Of a stretch of DNA of 64,000 nucleotides, positions 1-9,093 are shown one piece after another (positions within the stretch are counted from its first letter, which is position 1; every line of letters starts with the position of its first letter). Source of the DNA: Bog-473 sp963743785 (GTDB lineage Bacteria; Actinomycetota; Acidimicrobiia; Acidimicrobiales; RAAP-2); assembly GCA_963743785.1 (NCBI GenBank), contig CAVURD010000017.1, positions 1-64,000 on the forward strand, in the 5' to 3' direction. A model generated the notes under the pieces. The model saw nothing but the letters and a program-made list of their open reading frames with translations, did no database searches and was not told where the DNA came from. The position numbers were made by a program, and so were the translations under genes.

Positions 1-510
1 CCCGGCGGCACCGGCCCCGTTCTGGACCCTGAATCCGACCAGGACCCCGAAGAGGGTGGTGATCACCAGGCCCCAGGTCAGCACCGCCGTGTCGGCGCCG
101 ATCCGTCCCGAGATGATGGACAGCAGCCGGATGGGCAGGCTTCGCAGGCGGTCGAAGAGCCCTCCTTCGAGGTCCTCGGCGATGCCGGTCGCCGCCCCCA
201 TGCCCGAGAAGAGCACGCTGGTCACGACGAAGCCGGGGACGAGGAAGTCCACATAGGAAAGGGAACCCGTCGCCAGGGCGCCGACCCCACCGAAGACGTA
301 GCGGAAGATGAGGAGGAACAACGCCCCCTGTGCCGTCCCGGCGATGATCAGCTGGGGCGAGCGGGCGAACTTCTTCACCGTGCGCGCTCCACCTCGTAGG
401 AGGCGGTCAAGAACGAGGCGCCGGTGTTCTCGACCGGAGTGAGGCCCCCGGCCAGGGCGGTCGACGGCAAGGCGGTCGGGATGGTTGCGGTGGTGGATTG
501 CAGCGTCATG
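1..510 (-). CDS. ABC-2 type permease, DrrB-like (partial, apparent frameshift)
   Basis: Membrane subunit of an ABC exporter; it leaves the window at the left edge. An ATG at 510 overlaps the TGA of the upstream ATPase gene (ATGA), so the two are translationally coupled. This first frame runs 43 codons and stops at 375-377. The recognisable permease starts in another frame at about 378 (KKFARSPQLIIAGTAQGALF), followed by hydrophobic segments and a LEGGLFDRLRSLPI motif typical of DrrB-type ABC-2 permeases. Joining the frames needs one extra base near 377. Alternatively a GTG at 378 starts a shorter protein, but DrrB proteins usually have 20-40 residues before this point. The family is recognised with good confidence; whether the gene is broken or misassembled is open. 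Confidence 0.7.
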
Positions 511-1508
511 CGATTTTCTCCATTTCCTGATTCTCGATTTCCTTCTTCTTGGCCGTCTCGGGTTGGGTTGCCGCGGTGCGCCCGGTGAGCGAGAGAAACA
601 CCTCGTCGAGCGTCGGCCGGCGCAAGGAGATGTCCTCGACCACAATGTGGGCCTGGTCAAGGGCACGGACCACGTCGGGCAGCAGTCGTGCGCCGGCGGG
701 GGCGGCCACCGAACAGCGGCGCGTGGCTGGATCGACGGTCGCCTCATCGCTACGGAGCGAGGAGAGGATCCGGGCGGCCTCGGCCAGGCTGTCGAGATCC
801 CGCGTGTGCAGCTCGATCATGTCGGCGCCGGCGCGCGACTTGAGCTCCCCCGGTGTGCCCTGGGCGATCACCCGGCCCTCGTCGATGATCACGATGGTGG
901 CGGCGAGTCGATCGGCTTCATCGAGGTACTGGGTGGTGAGCAGAATGTCGGTGCCGACGTTGCCCAGGTCGCGGATGGCATCCCACAACTCGATGCGACT
1001 GCCCGGGTCGAGACCGGTGGTGGGCTCGTCGAGCAGCAACAGGCGCGGCGTGCCCACCAGGCTGGCGCCCAGGTCGAGTCGGCGCCGCATGCCGCCCGAG
1101 TAGGTGCGGGCCCGGCGGTCGGCGGCCGCGCTCGAGTCCCACCAGGTCGAGTATCCGCTCGGTACTCGACCGCGCCGTCTTCTTCCCCTGGCCGTACAGG
1201 CGGGCGACCATGCGCAGGTTCTCCCGGCCCGTCATCATCCCCTCGACGGCGGCCGACTGGCCGGCCAGGCCGATACGGCGGCGGATCGCCATGGACTCAC
1301 GCGTGACGTCGAGACCGGCGACCCGCAGGGTGCCGGCATCGGGCCGCAGCAGGGTGGCCACGGTGCGGATGAAGGTGGTCTTTCCGGAACCGTTGGGACC
1401 GAGGATGGCCACCACCTGACCGGACGGAAGGGACAGGTCCAGCTCGTCGAGGGCCCGGACCTTTCCGAAGTGCTTGCTGAGGCCTTCTGCCTCTATGAGT
1501 GCGGCCAT
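506..1508 (-). CDS. ABC transporter ATP-binding protein, DrrA-like (frameshifted)
   Basis: ATPase of a DrrAB-type drug or lipid exporter. The start is the ATG at 1508 (MAALIEAEGLSKHFGKVRAL), preceded by an AAAGGAG ribosome site. Walker A is LGPNGSGKTT. The signature region (YSGGMRRRLDL) and Walker B (LLLLDEPTTGLDP) lie in a second frame, as does the DrrA-type C-terminal domain (RRPTLDEVFLSLTGR). The switch falls in the GC-rich stretch 1121-1132, where one extra base interrupts LERAADRRARTYSGG. All motifs are conserved on both sides, so this is a very recent lesion or a sequencing indel. It follows the PadR gene on the same strand, and PadR proteins often control such exporters. Confidence 0.85.
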
Positions 1509-1660
1509 GGGCGCGCTCCTTTCGATGTGAGGTGGAGAGCTCGATCGACGGAGGTCGCCTACGCTGTGGGTGCTGCCCCGGGCGAAGGTCCCACGTGGAT
1601 CGATCTCGTGGTTGGACGGATTCGGCGTCGCGTGGCTCGACACGCGGCGCCGAACCGTTA

Positions 1661-2302
1661 TCAGGGGGAGGGATCGGAGTCGGTCATCACCCCCTCCGGG
1701 AGAATCGTCCCGCCGCGGTGGAAGGACCTCCACCCCTCGACGCCCTCAAGGTCCCCCGAAGCGATGTCCTTGATGAGCCCGTTGACGAAGTGCAGCTCGG
1801 CTTCGAGCTGCTGTTCCTCATACTCGGATTCCAGGCCGAAGAGGCGGGGCAGGCCGGCGTCGTGAGCCGCCTTCATGCCGCCCTTGATACTGGCGATCTT
1901 GAACCCGAGCGCATCGGCCCGAGCTCGCAGGGCCTGCAGCGCGTCGTCGGGAGTGAGGGCGGCCAGGAAGGACAGACCGGCCATGAACTTCGGGTACTCC
2001 TTTTCCGACACCCCGATCAGCTCGGTCATCCAGTCGATCATCTCCCGCGAGCCTTCGTCGGTGATCTCGTAGACGGTGCGCTCTGGGCGCTTGCCTTCTC
2101 GCACCGTCTCCCGGGCGGCAACGAGGCCCCGCTTCTCCAGCGTCTCGACCACGGCGTAGAGCGAGCCGTAGTTGAGGCGGACGCTCTCCTGCTTGGCCCG
2201 GGTGCGCAGGGTCTGGGCCACCTCGTAGGGGTGCATGGGTTTCTCGTAGAGCGAGACCAAGACGGCCAGGGCGAGAGGATTGGATCGGGCCCGGCGTGGC
2301 AT
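1661..2302 (-). CDS. PadR family transcriptional regulator
   Basis: A 213-residue regulator. The N-terminal winged helix (residues 1-85; LVSLYEKPMHPYEVAQTL and NYGSLYAVVETLEKRGLV) is the PadR DNA-binding domain. The C-terminal part (about 100-185) is helical and resembles the Vir_act_alpha_C dimerisation region. It is the first gene of a minus-strand unit and is followed after 152 bp by the DrrAB-like exporter. The usual arrangement is a PadR repressor controlling itself and the exporter in response to the exported compound. An AT-rich inverted repeat just upstream (2314-2343) is the likely operator. Ligand unknown. Confidence 0.92.
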   Translation of the reverse strand: MPRRARSNPLALAVLVSLYEKPMHPYEVAQTLRTRAKQESVRLNYGSLYAVVETLEKRGLVAARETVREGKRPERTVYEITDEGSREMIDWMTELIGVSEKEYPKFMAGLSFLAALTPDDALQALRARADALGFKIASIKGGMKAAHDAGLPRLFGLESEYEEQQLEAELHFVNGLIKDIASGDLEGVEGWRSFHRGGTILPEGVMTDSDPSP

Positions 2303-2313
2303 AGATCCCAGAG

Positions 2314-2343
2314 TATTCTATTAAGAGTGATTTATCAAGAATA
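2314..2343. promoter_or_regulatory. Candidate PadR operator (inverted repeat)
   Basis: Arms TATTCT (2314-2319) and AGAATA (2338-2343) with an 18-bp AT-rich spacer, 12 bp upstream of the PadR start codon. The AT content contrasts sharply with the surroundings. The position between the divergent PadR and PIG-L genes suits autoregulation. The arms do not match the common ATGT-N8-10-ACAT PadR consensus, so the assignment is tentative. Confidence 0.4.
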
Positions 2344-2409
2344 TTTCTGGGGACTTCCGAGGCACGGTTCGGGTCCTGATCACCGAGCCGGGCCTAACCT
2401 TCGAGAGCT

Positions 2410-3228
2410 ATGGCACCCACCGTCGTCCACGTGGCCCCGCACCCCGACGACGAGGCGGTCGGCTGCCCCGGAGCTCTCCTGCACCTACGCGACCGGGGGT
2501 GGCGGGTCGTCAGCGTGATCGCCAGCCTGGGCTTCCCCGACCAGCGGGACCGGCGGCGGGCCGAAGCCGAAGAGGCGTCGCGCCGGGCCGGCTTCGTGCC
2601 CGTCTTCCTGGACCCGCCCCTCGACATCTCGGTGGGCGACGATCTGGCGCTGGCCACCGTCCGGGTGGCGACCGAGGTGCCGGGGATCGTGGCCGAGTAC
2701 GACGCCAGCATCGTCGTGTCACCGTCGCCCCACGATGTGCACCACGGGCACGAGGTGGTGGGGCGCGGCGTGCAGCAGTCCATGGCCAGCCTGCCGTCGG
2801 GCCTGCGCTGGTGGATGTGGGGGGTGTGGGGCGACCTGCCCGCCCCCAACGTCTTCTATGCCTTCGGTGAAAAGGATCTCGCTCGCATGCTGCACATCGT
2901 CGAGGCCTACCAGGGTGAGCTCGAGCGCAACGACTTCCGCCGGCTCCTGGCCGGCCGCGCCGCGGCCAACGCGGTGCTCGGCTCCGAGCGCGTGTTCGGT
3001 TTCGGCTCGCCCGCCGCCAGCACTCTCCCCTACGCCGAGGTGCTGACCGAGGTGAAGTACGTGGGAGATCGCTTCTTGGCTTCGGAACCCCACCCGCTCG
3101 ATGAAGGCTCGTCCGAGGCCGACTTCACGGTTGACCTGTCGCTCTGGGTGGAATCGCACAGCGTGCACGAGCTGGTGGGCTACATCCGTGAAGTGCACGG
3201 CGAGCACGGCGAGACCGGGAGCATCTAA
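2410..3228 (+). CDS. PIG-L/LmbE family N-acetylglucosaminyl deacetylase-like protein
   Basis: A 272-residue zinc-dependent deacetylase of the PIG-L superfamily. The N-terminal motif APHPDDEAVGCPGALLHL supplies the metal-binding HPDDE. The second metal/catalytic motif is SPHDVHHGHEVVGRG (about residues 111-125). Family members remove N-acetyl groups from sugar conjugates (MshB, Mca, LmbE); the substrate here cannot be read from sequence. It is transcribed away from the PadR gene and converges on the coupling ATPase gene. Length is normal for the family. Confidence 0.88.
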   Translation: MAPTVVHVAPHPDDEAVGCPGALLHLRDRGWRVVSVIASLGFPDQRDRRRAEAEEASRRAGFVPVFLDPPLDISVGDDLALATVRVATEVPGIVAEYDASIVVSPSPHDVHHGHEVVGRGVQQSMASLPSGLRWWMWGVWGDLPAPNVFYAFGEKDLARMLHIVEAYQGELERNDFRRLLAGRAAANAVLGSERVFGFGSPAASTLPYAEVLTEVKYVGDRFLASEPHPLDEGSSEADFTVDLSLWVESHSVHELVGYIREVHGEHGETGSI

Positions 3229-3238
3229 CGGCGTTGCG

Positions 3239-3262
3239 CCGCCGTGCGGGCGCCCGCGGCGG
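3239..3262. terminator. Candidate bidirectional hairpin between convergent genes
   Basis: CCGCCG (3239-3244) and CGGCGG (3257-3262) form a GC stem with a 12-nt GC-rich loop in the 51-bp gap between two converging stop codons. There is no T-tract, as is common for actinobacterial hairpins. Confidence 0.3.
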
Positions 3263-3279
3263 TGGTGCCGTGGGCCCCG

Positions 3280-4752
3280 TCATGGGTGAGGAGACCGGCA
3301 CTCAGGAGTTCGGTCGGCTCCGACGGCGGGCCAGGCGTCAGCGTCCGCCCACCACGGTCTCAACCGAAGTCGGGCCGGCGGCAGCGTGCCGTAGACCAAG
3401 ACGGCATCGCCGCGCCCGAGGCACCGCAGGTTTTCGGGCGTGAGTAGGCGGCGGGGACCACGGCTCTGCGTGGTGGACCGACCACCCTTGAAGTCGCGGG
3501 TGACCGAGGGCAGCGTGGCCTCCTCGTCACCGATCAGACGACTGGCGTATTCCAAGGTGTCGGGATCGGTGATACCGGGCAGGAAGAGCTTGGCCCGATG
3601 GTTGTTCAGGACCGTCGGCGCCCGGGCGCCGTAGCGGGCCCGCACCTGGGCCAGGTCCTGCCAGACGGTGACCAGCTGCACGCCGTGCGAAGCACAGGTG
3701 GCCGCCAACCCGTCGAGTTCGGCCAATGGGGCGATGTGGGCCGCCTCATCGAGCACGACGAGCAGCGGTGGATCGAGTGGCTGCCCTGACCGCGTGGACC
3801 GGGCGAACGCCTGCGACAGCACCTGTGTGGTCAGTGCGGTGAAGTAGCCGCGCAGCCACCGTTGGTCGTGCGCCGGCGCGCACAGGTACACGGTGTGCGA
3901 CCCGTCGAGGAGGTCGCCCGGATCGAACCACCGGATCGACGCGGCCACCATGCCCGAGGCAGCGAAGGGAGCCAGGACGGTCTCGGCCGTGGTGTACACC
4001 GAACTGCGGGTCCGTTCGTCCCGGCACCACGAGGCGCGGGCGGCCTCCAGCGCTTCAGACACACCGGCCGACTCCAAGATGTCGGAGACGTCACCGACCT
4101 CCTGCAGGTCGACCCAGCGCACCACGTCGGCCATGGAGCCACCACTCACGGCCGCGGCGAAAAGGAGCGGGGCCAGCAGTTTCGCCGCCGTGGCATACCA
4201 GAACTCCCCGTCGGCCGTCGTGCCGTCGGCTTTGGCGGTTTCGCACAGATCGGCCGCCATGCGTCGTGCCCTCGGCCACGCCGAGCAGGCGCCGAGCGGG
4301 GTCCATTCGCTGGCCGGCGCGCCGGTCGACCGGGTCGGATCGATACACCACACCTGGCCCAATCCGGCTCGGTGTTGTCGGGTGTGTCGCAGCAGATCGC
4401 TCTTGACGCTGGCCGCCAGCACGGGTCCCTCCCAGCCCAATATGGCCGGCACCGCCAGGGCGCTGGTCTTCCCGCTCTGGGTCGGCCCCACCACCACCAA
4501 CGACTGCGCCGGTTCGGCCACCACCCGATGCGGCGACCCGCCGCCCGCGGTGGCGCCCAGGGCCAGACGACCCGGATGCGCTCGGCGCAGCGGGAGCAGG
4601 AGAGGATCGAGGTCGCGGCGCCGGGCCCATCGGGCGCCCCTGGACCGCCCCATCAGGCGGCGCTCGGGCCCGCCGCCATGGCGAAATGAGTAGGCCGCAA
4701 TGACGGCGCCTCCGAAGGCCAACGGCATCACCGTGGCGGTGAGACCGTTCAC
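3280..4752 (-). CDS. VirD4/TraG-like type IV coupling ATPase
   Basis: A 490-residue coupling protein predicted to bring substrate (usually DNA) to a type IV secretion channel at the inner membrane. One N-terminal membrane segment lies at about residues 5-22. Walker A is VVGPTQSGKTS (about 88-97) and Walker B is LLVVLDEAAH (330-339), with a TraG/TraM-recognition-like C-terminus (VQLVTVWQDLAQVRARYG). The GTG start overlaps the TGA of the VirB4-like gene (GTGA), so the two are translationally coupled. It is shorter than many plasmid TraG proteins but typical of actinobacterial chromosomal versions. No relaxase lies nearby, so what it couples is unknown. Confidence 0.88.
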   Translation of the reverse strand: MNGLTATVMPLAFGGAVIAAYSFRHGGGPERRLMGRSRGARWARRRDLDPLLLPLRRAHPGRLALGATAGGGSPHRVVAEPAQSLVVVGPTQSGKTSALAVPAILGWEGPVLAASVKSDLLRHTRQHRAGLGQVWCIDPTRSTGAPASEWTPLGACSAWPRARRMAADLCETAKADGTTADGEFWYATAAKLLAPLLFAAAVSGGSMADVVRWVDLQEVGDVSDILESAGVSEALEAARASWCRDERTRSSVYTTAETVLAPFAASGMVAASIRWFDPGDLLDGSHTVYLCAPAHDQRWLRGYFTALTTQVLSQAFARSTRSGQPLDPPLLVVLDEAAHIAPLAELDGLAATCASHGVQLVTVWQDLAQVRARYGARAPTVLNNHRAKLFLPGITDPDTLEYASRLIGDEEATLPSVTRDFKGGRSTTQSRGPRRLLTPENLRCLGRGDAVLVYGTLPPARLRLRPWWADADAWPAVGADRTPECRSPHP

Positions 4753-6051
4753 GAGCTGGCGGACGTCATCGCCCCGTCGGTGTCCACCAGCAGGCGCTCC
4801 GTCGGGCTGAGCCGGTGCTGCACCAGGAAGGACCGTTGCCCCACCTTCCAGAGGGCCACGCCCCGGCGAAGTTGCGGCAGCAGGTCGCTCTCGGTGGCCG
4901 ACAGCGAGAGCAGCTCACCGGCCAGGGCCAGCTCTCCCGGTGACTGGGCGTAGATGACGCGGGTCTCGGAGTCGGCCAGGAGTCCCTGGGCCAGCGCCAC
5001 CTGCTCGGAATCCGAGGCACCGACCGAGCGCAGATCGGACACCCGGTGCAGCACAGCCAGGTTGGACACCCCGAAGGCCCGCGAGAGCTTCCACGACGAC
5101 TGGAGCCACCGGGCCACCCCGAGGTTCGAAAGGATGGCCCAGGCCTCGTCGACCACCAGGAAGACCTGCCCGCTCGTCCTCACCGTCGCTCCCCGGGCCG
5201 ATGATGAGGCTCGGGCCAAGGCCGCCTGCAGCCACGCGGTGGCACAGGCCATGAGAATGCCCAGAGCGGCCGAGGTGTAGAGGGCGGAGAGGTCGAGTAC
5301 GACCAGCGGAGCGGAGAGGTCCAGGTCCGATGTCGTCGGACCATCGAACATCCCGCACAGATCCCCGTGCACGAGCCGTCGAAGCTCGAGTGCCACGTCG
5401 CGGCCATCTTCCAGCAGCTCGTGCAGCTCGGTGCGCAGTGACGCCGCCGACGCCGCGGTGGGGGCGAGCAGCTCCTCGACGACCGAGGGCACGGTCGGCA
5501 CGTCGGCCCGTTCGGTCGCCGACACCAACGCCACACCCAATGCGGCGCGCTCGACGCGGCAGCAGGCTGCGTCCGAGACAGGCACTGGCCAGGGAAGAGA
5601 GCAACTCCATCTGTCGGCGCGCCGTGTTTCCCTCGCCGTCCACTCCGCTGCCGTGACTGGGCCCCGGGTCGAGTGGGTTGAGCCGGACGGCGCCCCCCGG
5701 CCGCAGCGCCACCGGGCGCACACCCCAGGCGGCGGCCAGGTCGCCGTACTCGCCCTTGGGATCGACCACCCAAGCCTTTCGCCCGAACACCGCTTGGCGC
5801 CACAGGAACGTCTTGACGAAGGCGCTCTTACCTCGGCCGATCTGGCCGAAGACCACCATGTTGGGGTTGGACACCACGCCCTGGGCATAGAGCTCGAAGG
5901 GGTCGAAGACAAATGACCCGCCCAAGAGATCATCCCCGATGACGACGCCGCGTTGACCGAGACCAGCCTCGGCGATGAAGGGGTAGGCGGCGCCGAGATT
6001 CCGGGTGGTGATCTGGTGGGCAGGGATGCGGGGACCCCGGACGCCGATCAT
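4749..6051 (-). CDS. VirB4/TraE-like conjugation ATPase (frameshifted)
   Basis: Motor ATPase of the type IV secretion-like operon. The likely start is the ATG at 6051 (MIGVRGPRIPAHQITTRNLG). The N-terminal frame contains NPNMVVFGQIGRGKSAFVKT (Walker A) and WVVDPKGEYGDLA. Near 5565-5580 the frame changes, and the remainder (RVERAALGVALVSATERA onward, with Walker B QVFLVVDEAWAIL) continues to 4749. One extra base in CTGCTGCCGCG explains the shift. The two halves together make a normal-length protein (about 430 residues), and the motifs remain well conserved. It lies downstream of katG, which separates it from the SCO6880-like gene it normally follows. Confidence 0.82.
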
Positions 6052-6444
6052 GCAAGAGAACGGTCGGACTCGGTTGGACCTGTCACAGCTACAAGGACTT
6101 TCGGGTGGAGAATGGCCACACGCACCTGTGGATGCCGCGAATCCGCCCACGTCGTCAATCTGATCTTTGTTGGCGGCCGCTCGATCAGGATTGACCGGCG
6201 CACACGATGTCGCTGGAGACAGGGTCTCGTTCGAGCTATTGGTGGGCGGCTCGCCGGCAGTGAGATCCATCCACGCCTTTGCGACGCCCTGACCTTGTGA
6301 GACGGGCGATTCGCCGAAGGGACGGCCATTCGCTACCCGAGGCGCTGGTTACACACACAACAGTCCCGGCAGAGTCCGCGGAAGATCACCTCGGTGTGAC
6401 TGAGCGTGACCCCAGCGCCCGCCGGGACGAACTCTGGCCAAACC

Positions 6445-6463
6445 CTGAGGCGTCATGCCTCAG
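6445..6463. terminator. Hairpin downstream of katG (second)
   Basis: A perfect 7-bp stem, CTGAGGC / GCCTCAG, around a 5-nt loop (GTCAT), about 105 bp past the katG stop codon. Candidate terminator; no T-tract follows. Confidence 0.4.
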
Positions 6464-6524
6464 TCAGGACGCGGATCGAGCCCTTTCCTTCAGGTCCGAT
6501 ATTGGCTTCCCACGTCGGGTTTGA

Positions 6525-6549
6525 TGACCGGCTCGACCAGAACCGGTCA
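6525..6549. terminator. Hairpin downstream of katG (first)
   Basis: TGACCGG (6525-6531) and CCGGTCA (6543-6549) form a perfect 7-bp stem with an 11-nt loop, 18 bp past the katG stop. Candidate katG terminator without a T-tract. Confidence 0.45.
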
Positions 6550-6566
6550 CCAACCCAGCCATGGCA

Positions 6567-8765
6567 TCAGGCGAGTTCGAAGCGATCGAGGTTCATCACC
6601 TTGTTCCACGCTGCTACGAAGTCCCGTACGAACTTCTCCTTCGAGTCGTCAGAAGCGTAGACCTCCGAGATGGCCCGGAGCTGGGAGTTCGAACCGAAGG
6701 CGAGGTCGACGGCGGTGCCGGTCGACTTGACCTCGCCCGTCGCCCGGTCGCGACCCTCGTACACGTTCTCAGCCGAGGCGGACGCCTTCCATACCGTGCC
6801 CATCTCGAGCAATGCCACGAAGAAGTCGTTGGTCAACGTCTCGGGCCGATCGGTGAAGATCCCGTGTGCAGAGTGGTCGAAGTTGGTGTTCAGGGCACGC
6901 ATGCCGCCGACGAGAACCGTCAACTCGGGGGCAGTCAGCGTCAGCAGGTTGGCCCGCTCCACCAGCGCGTGCTCCCCCGGCAACTTCTCTCCGGCTCGCA
7001 GGTAGTTGCGGAAGCCGTCGGCGTTCGGTTCGAGCACGGCGAACGACTCCACGTCGGTTTGCTCTTGCGAGGCGTCCGTGCGCCCCGGCGTGAAAGGAAC
7101 GGTTACGTCGGACCCGGCGTTCTTCGCCGCTTGCTCGACGGCCGCACACCCGCCCAGGACGATCAGGTCAGCGAGCGAGACCTTCACTCCGCCGGACTGT
7201 GAGCTGTTGAAGTCCTGCTGAATCTCCTCGAAGGTCTGCAGTACCTTGGCCAGTTCCGCCGGATTGTTGACCTCCCAGTCCTTTTGCGGCGCAAGTCGAA
7301 TCCGTGCCCCATTCGCCCCGCCGCGCATGTCGGTGCCGCGGAAGGTTGCCGCCGACGCCCATGCCGTCGAAACCAGCTGGGATACGGACAGGCCGGAGGC
7401 GAGGATCTTGCTCTTGAGGGCAGCAATGTCCTTCTTCCCAATCAGTTTATGATCGACCTCTGGGACGGGGTCCTGCCACAGCTGCGGCTCGGGAACCCAA
7501 GGGCCGAGGTAGCGCGAGACGGGTCCCATGTCGCGGTGCAACAGCTTGTACCACGCCTTGGCGAACGCGTCCGCCAACTGGTCCGGGTTCTCGTGGAAGC
7601 GCTTTGCGAGCGGCGCGTAGATCGGATCCATCTTCAGCGCAAGATCCGTCGTCAGCATCATCGGGGTCTGCCGCTTCGACGCATCGTGAGCATCGGGCAC
7701 GGTGCCCTGTGCCGCGGGATCCTTGGGAGTCCACTGATTCGCACCGGCGGGGCTTGTCGTCAGCTCCCAGTCGTAGTTGAGCAGGTTGTCGAGGTATCCG
7801 TTGTCCCACTTCGTGGGGTCGTTGGTCCACGCACCCTCTATCCCGCTGGTGATCGCGTCGTCGCCCTTGCCGGTGCCGAAGGTGTTCGGCCAGCCAAGGC
7901 CTTGCGCCTCGAGAGGGCAACCCTCGGGTTCCGGACCGACGTACTCCGCACCGGCTGCACCGTGGCACTTGCCGAACGTGTGGCCGCCGGCGATCAGCGC
8001 GAAGGTCTCCTCGTCGTTCATCGCCATACGACGGAAGGTTTCTCGAATGTCCCTGGCGGCAGCAAGCGGATCGGGGTTGCCGTTGGGTCCCTCCGGATTG
8101 ACGTAGATGAGGCCCATCTGCACGGCACCGAAAGGGTCGCCGAGCTCCCTGTCGCCGCTGTAGCGCTCGTCTCCGAGCCAGGTGTCCTCAGGCCCCCAGT
8201 AGATGTCGTCCTCGGGTGCCCAGATGTCCTCTCGCCCGAAGCCGAAGCCGAACGTCTTGAAACCCATTGAGTCCAGAGCACAGTTGCCGGCGAAGACAAG
8301 CAGATCGGCCCAGGAGATCTTCCGCCCGTACTTCTGCTTGACCGGCCAGAGCAAGCGGCGCGCCTTGTCGAGGCTCGCGTTGTCGGGCCAACTGTTGAGG
8401 GGGGCAAAGCGCTGAGCGCCGGTGCCGCCTCCGCCCCGGCCATCGTGGATGCGGTACGTGCCGGCGGCGTGCCACGTCAACCGGATGAAGAGCGGACCGT
8501 AGTGGCCGTAGTCGGCCGGCCACCACTCTTGCGATGTCGTCATCACCTTGATGACGTCCTGCTTCAGCGCGTCGAGGTCGAGGGTCTTGAACTCTTCTGC
8601 GTAATTGAACTCCTCGCCCATGGGATTGGACTGGGGCGAGTGCTGGTGCAGAACGTCTAACTCCAGCTGATTGGGCCACCAGTCATGGTTCGACCTGGGT
8701 CCACTCGGCTCGGGAGTCGGGGCGGGGATTACTGGGTTCTCGCTTTCGCTGCCGCTGTCAGGCAC
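6567..8765 (-). CDS. katG: Catalase-peroxidase KatG
   Basis: A 732-residue bifunctional heme catalase-peroxidase detoxifying hydrogen peroxide. The distal pocket is RLTWH (Arg95, Trp98, His99) and the proximal heme ligand is His262 (IAGGHTFGKCHG). The Met-Tyr-Trp adduct residues align as Trp98, Tyr221 (GLIYVNPEG) and Met247 (RRMAMND), matching Trp107-Tyr229-Met255 of M. tuberculosis KatG. The length is full and both duplicated peroxidase domains are present. It has its own GAAGGAGAAGGA ribosome site. The location is odd: it sits inside a type IV secretion-like operon between the SCO6880-like and VirB4-like genes, next to a truncated vapBC pair. No furA-type regulator is adjacent. Confidence 0.98.
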   Translation of the reverse strand: MPDSGSESENPVIPAPTPEPSGPRSNHDWWPNQLELDVLHQHSPQSNPMGEEFNYAEEFKTLDLDALKQDVIKVMTTSQEWWPADYGHYGPLFIRLTWHAAGTYRIHDGRGGGGTGAQRFAPLNSWPDNASLDKARRLLWPVKQKYGRKISWADLLVFAGNCALDSMGFKTFGFGFGREDIWAPEDDIYWGPEDTWLGDERYSGDRELGDPFGAVQMGLIYVNPEGPNGNPDPLAAARDIRETFRRMAMNDEETFALIAGGHTFGKCHGAAGAEYVGPEPEGCPLEAQGLGWPNTFGTGKGDDAITSGIEGAWTNDPTKWDNGYLDNLLNYDWELTTSPAGANQWTPKDPAAQGTVPDAHDASKRQTPMMLTTDLALKMDPIYAPLAKRFHENPDQLADAFAKAWYKLLHRDMGPVSRYLGPWVPEPQLWQDPVPEVDHKLIGKKDIAALKSKILASGLSVSQLVSTAWASAATFRGTDMRGGANGARIRLAPQKDWEVNNPAELAKVLQTFEEIQQDFNSSQSGGVKVSLADLIVLGGCAAVEQAAKNAGSDVTVPFTPGRTDASQEQTDVESFAVLEPNADGFRNYLRAGEKLPGEHALVERANLLTLTAPELTVLVGGMRALNTNFDHSAHGIFTDRPETLTNDFFVALLEMGTVWKASASAENVYEGRDRATGEVKSTGTAVDLAFGSNSQLRAISEVYASDDSKEKFVRDFVAAWNKVMNLDRFELA

Positions 8766-8812
8766 GTGGGTCCTTCTCCTTCTTTGTTGTTTCCCTTTGA
8801 TGGCTGGTTGCT

Positions 8813-8926
8813 CTAGACGTTGGTTGCTCTGGATCCGAGGCTGAGTCGGATGCGGTGATCAGCGCCGACGGCCCGATCGCTCCGCTCGGCGCCGACGAGA
8901 ACCGCCGTGTCGTACACGGCGCTCAC
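8813..8926 (-). pseudogene. Truncated VapC-like PIN-domain toxin remnant
   Basis: The GTG at 8926 overlaps the TGA of the preceding antitoxin-like frame (GTGA), the usual vapB-vapC coupling. The 37-residue product starts VSAVYDTAVLVGAERSDRAV and includes ADHRIRL, resembling the first strand and helix of actinobacterial PIN toxins (first catalytic Asp in YDTAVL). PIN proteins are normally 120-140 residues, so about two thirds is missing. The frame ends at TAG 8813-8815 beside a 10-bp direct repeat (TGGTTGCTCT at 8805-8814 and 8821-8830), then katG begins. I read this as a deletion scar. Confidence 0.6.
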
Positions 8927-9063
8927 TGTGAACGCGGTGGAGCGACCGTGGTCACCCAGGCCGAGACGCTGATTCCTTCGCTGGCGGCCGCGGCGAGGAC
9001 CTGCCCGCGGACGACGGGATCGGCCGTGATGGCGAGCTTGGGTGATGGGTTCCCCGGGGGCAT
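8923..9063 (-). CDS. Small VapB/ribbon-helix-helix-like antitoxin
   Basis: A 46-residue frame from ATG 9063. PKLAITADPVVRGQVLAAAA followed by SEGISVSAWVTTVA matches the short beta strand plus two helices of antitoxins paired with actinobacterial PIN toxins. It is shorter than usual (70-90 residues), lacking most of the toxin-binding tail. It starts 30 bp after the SCO6880-like stop and overlaps the truncated toxin frame. It is probably inactive or only DNA-binding. Confidence 0.5.
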   Translation of the reverse strand: MPPGNPSPKLAITADPVVRGQVLAAAASEGISVSAWVTTVAPPRSQ

Positions 9064-9093
9064 GGGCCCAACTCTACTAACAGAGTCGGATAG

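Larger units (their letters stand above)
6052..6566. other. Non-coding gap between katG and the VirB4-like gene
   Basis: 515 bp with no convincing gene on either strand. It contains two strong hairpins just downstream of katG. The rest may carry the promoter now driving the VirB4-like and VirD4-like genes, because katG separates them from the start of the operon. Confidence 0.5.

Noticed and set aside
485..2518. Long plus-strand open frames over the ABC exporter and PadR genes
   Set aside because: Antisense shadows of well-recognised minus-strand genes; high GC keeps several frames open.
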